Below are positions 7,636 to 12,392 of a stretch of 19,190 bases of DNA, one piece after another. How positions within the stretch are numbered: position 1 is the stretch's first letter; the number at the start of each line of letters is the position of its first letter. The DNA is from an uncultured Bacteroidales bacterium. GTDB lineage: Bacteria > Bacteroidota > Bacteroidia > Bacteroidales > Paludibacteraceae. Below the pieces are notes generated by a model that made no database searches, was not told the origin of the DNA, and saw nothing but the letters and a program-made list of their open reading frames with translations. A program made the position numbers and the translations under genes. The stretch lies in contig CAKVBV010000046.1 of assembly GCA_934725535.1 (NCBI GenBank), positions 1-19,190 of the forward strand, in the 5' to 3' direction.

Positions 7636-8820
7636 ATGAATAAGATAAAAACATTGTGCATTGTGCATTGTGCATTGTGCATTGCCATTTGCGCTTCGGC
7701 GCAAGACTGGGCAACTATCCTGCCCGCCATAGAGCGGAACAACAAGTCGCTGCAAGCCCTGCGGCAGGAGGTGGAGGCGGAGAAAGCCGCCAACCATGTG
7801 GGTATTGCCCCCGCCAACCCCGAGGTGGAGTTCAGTTACCTCTGGGGGCACGGTGCCGAAGAGGGTAGCCGTATGGATTTGTCGGTGTCGCAGTCGCTGC
7901 CGCTGAGCACCCTCCTCGGTTATCAGTCGCGCCTTGCCAAGCAGCAAGACTTGCGGGCGGACTTGCGCCTGAAAGTGGAACGCACGGCGGTGCTGTTGCA
8001 GGCGCAGCAGACCTGTATCGACATCGTCTATACCAACGCCATGCTCCACGAGTATGGCAAGCGGTTGGCGCACGCGCAGACGCTGGCGGATGCCTACCGG
8101 CAGAAGTTCGATGCGGGCAATGCCAATGCGCTGGAGTACAACAAAGTGCGGCTCAATCTCGCTACGGCGCAGGGCGAATACCAACGTCTGCTCACCGAGC
8201 GTAGCACCCTCTTGGAGCAGTTGGCGTCGCTCAACGGCGGCGAAGCGATAGTGCTGAATGACAGTGTGTTCGAGGGCGTACTTCCCCCCGCGGATTTCGA
8301 TAGTTGGTATGCCGAGGCGGAGACACGCAGCCCGATGCTGGCGTATGTGCGGCAGGAGGTGGCGGTGGCGAAAGCCGATGCCCGACTGAGCAAGGCGGAG
8401 TGGCTGCCCGACTTGAGCATAGGCTATATGTCGGAGGGTATGACGGGCAACTACTACAACGGTGTCACGGTCGGTGTGAGTGTGCCGCTCTGGCAGAACA
8501 GCCACCGTGTGCGTCAGGCGAAGGCGTCCGCCGAGGCAGCGCAACTGCGTGCCGACGAGCAGAAGCAACTCTTCCTCTCCACCTTGCGCACGCAGTATGC
8601 CGCCGTCATGGGGCTGCAAAAGACATGGCAGGGCTACCACGAAGCGTTGCTGCTGACCAATAGTGCCGACCTGCTCCTCCAAGCCCTGCAGGCAGGGCAG
8701 ATTTCGATGCTCGAGTATATGATGGAACTCTCTATCTACTACGACGCCACCGCCCAAGCCCTCACCGCCCAACGCGACTACTACACCGCCCTCGCCGAAC
8801 TGCAAGCAGTAGCATTATAG
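7636..8820 (+). CDS. TolC-family outer-membrane efflux channel
   Basis: 394 residues with a signal peptide ending in CASAQ-DW (about residue 22). The body is almost entirely amphipathic helix with the internal duplication usual for TolC/CusC proteins: a first half with NPEVEFSYLWG and a LSVSQSLPLSTLLGYQSRLA segment (about 55-100), and a second half with KAEWLPDLSIGYMSEG (about 254-269) and VGVSVPLWQNSHRVRQAKA (about 281-300). It would be the outer-membrane exit for the pump encoded upstream. The N-terminal cysteines are part of the signal peptide encoded by the CATTGTG array and do not form an obvious lipobox. The 3' end has a partial relic at 14987. Function is confident; metal specificity is inferred from the pump. 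Confidence 0.92.
   Translation: MNKIKTLCIVHCALCIAICASAQDWATILPAIERNNKSLQALRQEVEAEKAANHVGIAPANPEVEFSYLWGHGAEEGSRMDLSVSQSLPLSTLLGYQSRLAKQQDLRADLRLKVERTAVLLQAQQTCIDIVYTNAMLHEYGKRLAHAQTLADAYRQKFDAGNANALEYNKVRLNLATAQGEYQRLLTERSTLLEQLASLNGGEAIVLNDSVFEGVLPPADFDSWYAEAETRSPMLAYVRQEVAVAKADARLSKAEWLPDLSIGYMSEGMTGNYYNGVTVGVSVPLWQNSHRVRQAKASAEAAQLRADEQKQLFLSTLRTQYAAVMGLQKTWQGYHEALLLTNSADLLLQALQAGQISMLEYMMELSIYYDATAQALTAQRDYYTALAELQAVAL
7652..7684 (+). repeat. CATTGTG heptamer array inside the TolC signal-peptide codons
   Basis: Four perfect CATTGTG units in a row plus a partial CATTG fifth, starting 16 bp after the ATG. Seven is not a multiple of three, so gain or loss of one unit shifts the frame; three units (21 bp, seven codons) keep it. 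In the present state the frame is open and encodes LCIVHCALCIA. Confidence 0.85.
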
Positions 8821-8854
8821 CCCCCCTCTTTGATTATGTACTTTTGGGTATGGG

Positions 8855-8894
8855 GACGACGCGTCCCGCGTCGTCAATTGCCCGCAGGGGCAAT
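8855..8894. terminator. Two perfect hairpins after the TolC gene
   Basis: GACGACGCG (8855-8863) pairs with CGCGTCGTC (8867-8875) around TCC, a 9-bp perfect stem. Immediately after it ATTGCCC (8877) pairs with GGGCAAT (8888) around GCAG. They lie 34 bp after the TolC stop and could end or protect the efflux message. No long T-run follows, so the terminator call is tentative. Confidence 0.45.
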
Positions 8895-8895
8895 C

Positions 8896-8927
8896 CATTA
8901 ACGGCTTATTGACGGCAATTAGTGGAG
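8896..8927. repeat. 32-bp dispersed repeat, copy 1 (mate at 19010)
   Basis: CATTAACGGCTTATTG followed by a CGGCAATTAG block and GGAG. It matches 19010-19041 at 30 of 32 positions, same orientation. A decayed third copy begins at 19057. Inside it CGGC recurs at an 11-bp step. Confidence 0.75.
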
Positions 8928-8960
8928 TCCCCCACGTCATTTCTTTCCTTTTGGGGAGTA

Positions 8961-8997
8961 TATTGTTTCTTAGCAGGGCGATACCATCGCCCGCTTT
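8961..8997. repeat. TCTTAG hairpin module, copy 1
   Basis: TATTGTTTCTTAG, then the stem GGGCGAT (8976-8982) / ATCGCCC (8986-8992) around ACC, then GCTTT. The copy at 9424 has GGGCTAT/ATAGCCC, a compensatory change. A truncated copy (9032) keeps the TATTGTCTCTTAG part but lost the stem. Confidence 0.7.
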
Positions 8998-8998
8998 C

Positions 8999-9033
8999 CC
9001 CTATCCCCTAATCCCTAACCTCTAACCCCTATA
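8999..9033. repeat. 7-bp drifting array, copy 1
   Basis: Five heptamers in a row: CCCTATC, CCCTAAT, CCCTAAC, CTCTAAC and CCCTATA. It runs directly into the second TCTTAG module copy at 9032. Confidence 0.7.
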
Positions 9034-9094
9034 TTGTCTCTTAGTAGGGTATGAAGCGTAAGGCAGGTACGCATCGCACACTGAGTGCCGGGGA

Positions 9095-9119
9095 CGCGGA
9101 CGCCCCGTCCGCGGTTTTT
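9095..9119 (+). terminator. Terminator-like hairpin with T-run
   Basis: CGCGGAC (9095-9101) and GTCCGCG (9107-9113) form a 7-bp stem with loop GCCCC, followed by G and five T. The shape fits an intrinsic terminator for + strand transcripts, although it lies about 275 bp after the TolC stop. Confidence 0.5.
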
Positions 9120-9121
9120 AT

Positions 9122-9163
9122 GAACCATTTGTGACAATGCGGCGTAGCCGCCCGTTCATAACA
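9122..9163. repeat. REP-like palindrome, copy 3 of 3
   Basis: TTTGTGA (9128), GCGGC-GTA-GCCGC and then CCGTTCATAAC. The inner part is identical to the copy at 2369; the outer right arm is partly decayed (TCATAAC against TCACAAA). Confidence 0.72.
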
Positions 9164-9192
9164 ATCCCGAGAATGCTTTTATAGGTTTCTTG

Positions 9193-9262
9193 CCCTAACC
9201 CCTATCCTCTACTCTCTACTCTCTACTCTCTACTCTCTACTCTCTAACCTCTAACCTCTAAC
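9193..9262. repeat. 7-bp drifting array, copy 2 (ten units)
   Basis: CCCTAAC, CCCTATC, then CTCTACT five times, then CTCTAAC three times. The block order suggests successive slippage duplications of whichever unit was present. Confidence 0.85.
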
Positions 9263-9295
9263 CTCCCCGCACCTGTCTCGGGTCAACTCCCTATG

Positions 9296-9394
9296 ATAAC
9301 CAGAACATAAGCAGAACATAACCGAAACATAACCGATAGATATGAATACTTTCGTAATACTTTGCAGCACACCATCCCGTACCCATATCGTCCC
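9296..9394. repeat. 11-bp drifting array upstream of the small gene pair
   Basis: ATAACCAGAAC, ATAAGCAGAAC, ATAACCGAAAC and ATAACCGATAG (9296-9339) are clear. The 11-bp step continues with AATACT recurring at 9345 and 9356, and CATCCCGTACC / CATATCGTCCC at 9373 and 9384. The primary sequence is unrelated to the arrays at 2248 and 4179, but the period is the same. Confidence 0.6.
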
Positions 9395-9420
9395 CTAATC
9401 CCTTCTCTCTAACCCCTAAT
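9393..9420. repeat. 7-bp drifting array, copy 3
   Basis: CCCTAAT, CCCTTCT, CTCTAAC and CCCTAAT, followed directly by the third TCTTAG module at 9424. Confidence 0.65.
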
Positions 9421-9423
9421 TAG

Positions 9424-9459
9424 TATCGTTTCTTAGTGGGCTATACCATAGCCCGCTTT
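9424..9459. repeat. TCTTAG hairpin module, copy 3
   Basis: TATCGTTTCTTAG, then GGGCTAT (9438) / ATAGCCC (9448) around ACC, then GCTTT. Relative to copy 1 one stem base pair changed from G-C to T-A on both sides, so the stem is preserved. Confidence 0.7.
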
Positions 9460-9540
9460 ATGTTTTTCCAAAAACATACATAAAAACGCGGCTTTGCCAT
9501 ACCTGTTGATACCATCATATTGAATATAAATGCCTTATGT

Positions 9541-9571
9541 TTGCACATATCAAATGTTTATCGTAACTTTG
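9541..9571 (+). promoter_or_regulatory. Bacteroidetes-type promoter for the small gene pair
   Basis: TTG at 9541-9543 and TAACTTTG at 9564-9571 with exactly 20 bp between, ending 15 bp before the first ATG at 9587. Confidence 0.75.
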
Positions 9572-9586
9572 CAGCGATAAAATAAT

Positions 9587-9853
9587 ATGTTCATGTCAAG
9601 TTTAGATAAAAACATACTGGATTTCTTGGTGGCATTGGTGGCGGAGTTTGCTGCCCGCTTTGATATACCGCAAAGCACGGCATACAACTATATCCGTCAA
9701 TACAAGGGCTTGGACTATTATTTCCGGCACTATAATATCCTGCACACCTTGTCTTTTGACGACAATGTGGACAATCTGATTCAAGTGTGTGCCAATCACG
9801 GAGGAACATTCGGAAGCGATAAAGCACTGCAAACCCTGACATTTATATGCTGA
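9587..9853 (+). CDS. DUF3791-like small protein
   Basis: 88 residues, soluble, no signal peptide. The middle reads YNYIRQYKGLDYYFRHYNILHTLSFDDNVDNL, which fits the DUF3791 pattern of a short helical protein with a conserved Y-x-x-LHT motif followed by a D-x-x-D/E-x-I helix. DUF3791 genes commonly accompany a DUF3990 gene in putative toxin-antitoxin pairs; no DUF3990 gene is present here. A second ATG two codons in (9593) is an equally good start. The last 15 residues (from GTFGSDK) look unlike the family and may be a drifted tail. The gene overlaps the next by seven bases, so both are probably made together from the promoter at 9541. Confidence 0.7.
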   Translation: MFMSSLDKNILDFLVALVAEFAARFDIPQSTAYNYIRQYKGLDYYFRHYNILHTLSFDDNVDNLIQVCANHGGTFGSDKALQTLTFIC

Positions 9854-10098
9854 CAGAAGGTCAAATACAATGTATGAAAGAGGATATGACGGCGGCTTTG
9901 GCACAAATCCTCATAGAGGAACAGCATTGCTCTATGGAGCAAGCCTTGGATATAGTGTATAATTCCGCCACTTTCCGCAACCTTCAGAACACTGTTTCCG
10001 GCTTGTACTACCAAAGTATCGGCTATGTTTATGACGACCTTCAACGCGAATTGAAGAATAAAAAACTACAAACAATAGCCCCAAATCCCTCTTGTTAG
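9847..10098 (+). CDS. Small TA-like partner protein of unknown function
   Basis: 83 residues beginning inside the end of the preceding gene (ATGCTGA overlap). The core MTAALAQILIEEQHCSMEQALDIV, then FRNLQNTVSGLYYQSIGYVYDDLQREL, resembles small Bacteroidales proteins that occur beside DUF3791 genes, with a GLYYQS-x-x-YVY-x-x-L motif. I cannot name a characterised family. The final PNPSC residues are encoded by a palindrome at 10079, so the natural end is probably near KNKKLQ. Coupling suggests a toxin-antitoxin or similar two-protein complex, but neither half shows a catalytic motif. Confidence 0.65.
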   Translation: MLTEGQIQCMKEDMTAALAQILIEEQHCSMEQALDIVYNSATFRNLQNTVSGLYYQSIGYVYDDLQRELKNKKLQTIAPNPSC

Positions 10099-10110
10099 GG
10101 GAGATTGGGG
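10079..10110 (+). terminator. Palindrome covering the end of the small gene pair
   Basis: CCCC-A-AATC-CC (10079-10089) pairs with GG-A-GATT-GGGG (10100-10110), about ten pairs with single-base bulges. The stop codon TAG at 10096 lies in its loop. It may end or stabilise the message; no T-run follows. Confidence 0.45.
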
Positions 10111-10189
10111 ATAGCGATACTCGTCCCTGCTGATGGACGATAAAAACAGTCAGCAAATGCAAAGACCCACGTGGTGTAAACTATCAAAT

Positions 10190-10234
10190 TGCCAACACCT
10201 CTTGCATATTTGCCTAAAAACGTGTATCTTTGCA
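10190..10234 (+). promoter_or_regulatory. YhcG promoter, copy A of the repeated promoter block
   Basis: TTG (10202-10204), 20 bp, TATCTTTG (10225-10232). From ACACCTC through CTTTGC it is almost base-for-base the sequence at 17296-17334, and similar to 18711-18753. The shared block contains TTGCATATTTGCC and AAAAACGTGTA. Start of transcription would fall around 10238. Confidence 0.8.
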
Positions 10235-10249
10235 AGAAAAATAGCAGAT

Positions 10250-11353
10250 ATGAGCCAGTCTATCACCATTACAGACCATGACTATTCTTTGTGGGTTCAG
10301 CAATTAAGCAAGCGTTTCCGGCAGAGCCAAATTCAATCGGCGGTGCGGGTCAATCAGGAGATGTTGCGCTATTATTGGGAACTCGGCAGGGATATTGTTG
10401 CGCTCAATGCCGAGAACAAGTACGGCAGAGGGTTTTATGCCAATCTTAGCAGGGATTTGCGGCAATCTATCCCCGATGTAACCTGTTTCTCGGAAACCTC
10501 TATCCGCTATGCAAAACGTTTCTTCGAACTTTATAACCAACTGCTTATAAATCTTCCTCAACTTGGGGAAGATTTGCCAAGTGCAGATACCGCCCACACG
10601 CATCAGATTGCTCAAAAACTGGAAACAGACCTGTTCTCTATTCCTTGGGGACATCACAAATACATCATTGACAAATGCTCCGACAATCCGAACAAGGCTT
10701 TGTTTTATGTGCAACAGACCTTACAAAATGGTTGGAGTCGCAGTATGCTCTTGAATTTTATGGGCACCGACCTGTATGAGCGGCAAGGTAAGGCACTTAC
10801 CAATTTCAACCATACATTGCCACCTGCTGAAAGCGACCTCGCACAGGAAATAACCAAAGACCCCTACAATTTTGCCTTTGCAGGTGTTACACAGCGTTAC
10901 AACGAGCGGAAACTGAAAGATGCTTTACTGCAAAACATCACTCAATTTCTGATTGAATTAGGCACAGGTTTTGCGTATGTAGGCAAAGAGTATCGTCTGC
11001 AAATTGCAGATAAAGAGCGGTTTGTCGATTTGTTATTCTATAACCTCAATCTGTCGTGCTATGTGGTGGTAGAGGTAAAGATTGGCGAGTTTGATTTTGC
11101 CGATGTAGGACAACTCGGCGGCTATGTGGTGGCATGCAACCATATCCTGCGCAAAGAAGGGCGTGACAACCCGACAATCGGGCTGCTGATATGCAAAGAA
11201 AAGAACAACCTGATTGCCCAATATGCGTTGGAGTCAAGTAGTCAGCCCTTGGGAATATCCGAATACGAATTGCAGCAACTCTATCCTGCTAATGTGGAAG
11301 GAACGATACCGACCATTGAAGAAATAGAAAATCAATTAGAATCAATCGAATGA
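10250..11353 (+). CDS. yhcG: YhcG/DUF1016-type PDDEXK nuclease
   Basis: 367 residues from the ATG at 10250. An upstream in-frame ATG at 10133 would put the start before the promoter at 10202-10232, so the shorter form is preferred. The N-terminal DUF1016 helical domain is clear (LRYYWELGRDIVALNAENKYGRG..., then DLRQSIPDVTCFSETSIRYAKRF, about 39-92). The C-terminal domain has the PDDEXK core: ERFVDLLFYNLNLSCYVVVEVKIGEF (about 256-281) with Asp260, Glu275 and Lys277, then GQLGGYV and a strand GLLICKEKN. The family is often found beside restriction-modification and other defence genes. None of those enzymes is in the window, but a structured RNA and a glycosylase-fold gene follow directly. Confidence 0.93.
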   Translation: MSQSITITDHDYSLWVQQLSKRFRQSQIQSAVRVNQEMLRYYWELGRDIVALNAENKYGRGFYANLSRDLRQSIPDVTCFSETSIRYAKRFFELYNQLLINLPQLGEDLPSADTAHTHQIAQKLETDLFSIPWGHHKYIIDKCSDNPNKALFYVQQTLQNGWSRSMLLNFMGTDLYERQGKALTNFNHTLPPAESDLAQEITKDPYNFAFAGVTQRYNERKLKDALLQNITQFLIELGTGFAYVGKEYRLQIADKERFVDLLFYNLNLSCYVVVEVKIGEFDFADVGQLGGYVVACNHILRKEGRDNPTIGLLICKEKNNLIAQYALESSSQPLGISEYELQQLYPANVEGTIPTIEEIENQLESIE

Positions 11354-11364
11354 TATGGACTCTA

Positions 11365-11395
11365 TTGCATAAGTGCAAAAGAATATATATCTTTG
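11365..11395 (+). promoter_or_regulatory. Promoter of the structured RNA / glycosylase-fold unit
   Basis: TTG at 11365-11367, 20 bp, TATCTTTG at 11388-11395. It starts 12 bp after the YhcG stop. The next start codon is 350 bp away, so the transcript would begin with a long non-coding leader. Confidence 0.8.
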
Positions 11396-11397
11396 CA

Positions 11398-11660
11398 CCC
11401 GTAAACAATAAAATATCAACAAACTAAACATCTCGCCTATGGCATAACCGCGCATCGGTAAGGCGATGCAACGACATATTCTTTATAGCGTTATAAGCCG
11501 AACTTGATTCTTTGAAAACTGGACACTTTCAAGAATTTATCTATTCAAGCACAGGTTTATGCACGCTCACGTGTTAGCGTGGGTTTTCTGTGCGTAAATT
11601 TGAATAGATAAGGTAGTCCAGACCTCAAAGAATCAAATGAAGCGAACGAAAGTTCACGCT
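11398..11660 (+). ncRNA. Candidate structured RNA (class not recognised)
   Basis: No reading frame fits, but complementary segments are dense. Domain 1: TCGCCT (11433) with AGGCGA (11461), inner ACCG/CGGT (11447/11456); an alternative pairing GCATCG (11452) / CGATGC (11464) competes with it. Domain 2 is one long arm with five perfect nested stems: TTGATTCTTTGA (11504) / TCAAAGAATCAA (11625), CTGGAC (11519) / GTCCAG (11616), TTATCTATTCAA (11537) / TTGAATAGATAA (11600), GCACAG (11549) / CTGTGC (11588), and CACGCT (11562) / AGCGTG (11576), with loop CACGTGTT. Domain 3: GAAC-GAAA-GTTC (11644-11655), a GNRA-type tetraloop, extended by AGC/GCT. A promoter lies just upstream. It may be a stand-alone RNA or the leader of the gene at 11752. 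The boundaries are estimates. Confidence 0.6.
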
Positions 11661-11751
11661 TTGTTTATGTTTGTATGTAAACCAAATAACATAAAAAACG
11701 GAGAAAGTCGATAGCCGAATAACAAAGTGGAGACAGACTAAATTTAATAGT

Positions 11752-12372
11752 ATGGAACATGTGTTCTTTAAGCCTTGGGTAGGCAAAAACTATGAAACGG
11801 GCGGTATCTTCGGCAAGAAGATACTGGTTCTCGGCGAAAGCCATTATTGCGATGGCTGCGAGCAGTGCGGGCGCAAGTACGCGCCGGAGTGTGAAGACCT
11901 CAATACCACCGGCATCGTGCAAATGGTTATCAACGGCGATACCGACCGTTGGACGGGTACTTTCCGCAAGTTCGAACGCTCTTTGGTCAACGAAGAGACC
12001 ACCCTCGAAAGGAGCAAAGAGATTTGGAACTCGGTAGCATTTTTCAATTTTCTGCAAGTGGCTATGCAGGGAGCGCGCCAAGGCGGTACTCCGGAAGACT
12101 ATGCCGAGGGCAGAAAGGCTTTTCTTGAGGTAATCGAGGAGTTGCAACCCGATTTGATTATCGTATGGGGAGTAACCCGTTTGTACAACAATCTGCCAGG
12201 TAAAGAGGATGGCTGGATGGACGGTGAACCCTTGGTGGTGGGCGGTTGGTCAGTCCCGAATGGGTATTACCAACTGAAGAACGGCAAGCAATCGCGTGTG
12301 ATAGCCGTCTATCATCCTTCTGCCGCCTACGATTGGTCGTGGTGGTACAAGGTAATATCCACGCAACTGTAA
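11752..12372 (+). CDS. Uracil-DNA-glycosylase-fold family protein
   Basis: 206 residues, cytoplasmic. The pattern fits the UDG superfamily: KKILVLGESHYC (22-33) in the position of the catalytic-loop motif after strand 1, IWNSVAFFNFLQ (91-102), LQPDLIIVWG (131-140) as a central strand, and VIAVYHPSAAYDW (183-195) in place of the C-terminal H-P-S loop. Four cysteines cluster early (33, 36, 39 and 47), which could bind zinc or an iron-sulfur cluster, though they are not in the spacing I know from family 4 glycosylases. Whether it excises bases or only binds nucleic acid or nucleotide is open. It follows the structured RNA element by about 90 bases and the next gene starts 20 bp after its stop. 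Confidence 0.7.
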   Translation: MEHVFFKPWVGKNYETGGIFGKKILVLGESHYCDGCEQCGRKYAPECEDLNTTGIVQMVINGDTDRWTGTFRKFERSLVNEETTLERSKEIWNSVAFFNFLQVAMQGARQGGTPEDYAEGRKAFLEVIEELQPDLIIVWGVTRLYNNLPGKEDGWMDGEPLVVGGWSVPNGYYQLKNGKQSRVIAVYHPSAAYDWSWWYKVISTQL

Positions 12373-12392
12373 CCAATAAAATTTCTTCTGTA

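Larger units (their letters stand above)
8821..9586. other. 766-bp gene-free region filled with small repeats
   Basis: No credible reading frame lies here. The stretch is a patchwork of perfect hairpins, 7-bp arrays (8999, 9193, 9393), an 11-bp array (9296), a REP-like palindrome (9122) and three copies of a TCTTAG-containing module (8961, 9032, 9424), listed separately. It separates the efflux genes from the accessory region on the right and ends with the promoter of the small gene pair at 9587. Confidence 0.75.

Noticed and set aside
9193..9262. CRISPR array
   Set aside because: Units are 7 bp with no spacers. No direct repeats of 20-40 bp with unique spacers occur anywhere in the window.
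9296..9394. Replication origin iterons
   Set aside because: No initiator gene or DnaA boxes nearby, and similar arrays sit in other ordinary gaps.
10133..10249. Longer start for the YhcG nuclease
   Set aside because: The extra codons lie upstream of and across the promoter at 10202-10232, and the family begins near MSQSITI.
11504..11636. Integron attC site or retron msr-msd
   Set aside because: The long hairpin lacks the GTTRRRY/RYYYAAC core sites of attC, and no integrase or reverse transcriptase gene is in the window.
12246..12392. Longer start for the repeat protein
   Set aside because: It would place 49 residues inside the preceding gene in another frame; the ATG at 12393 opens a clear signal peptide.
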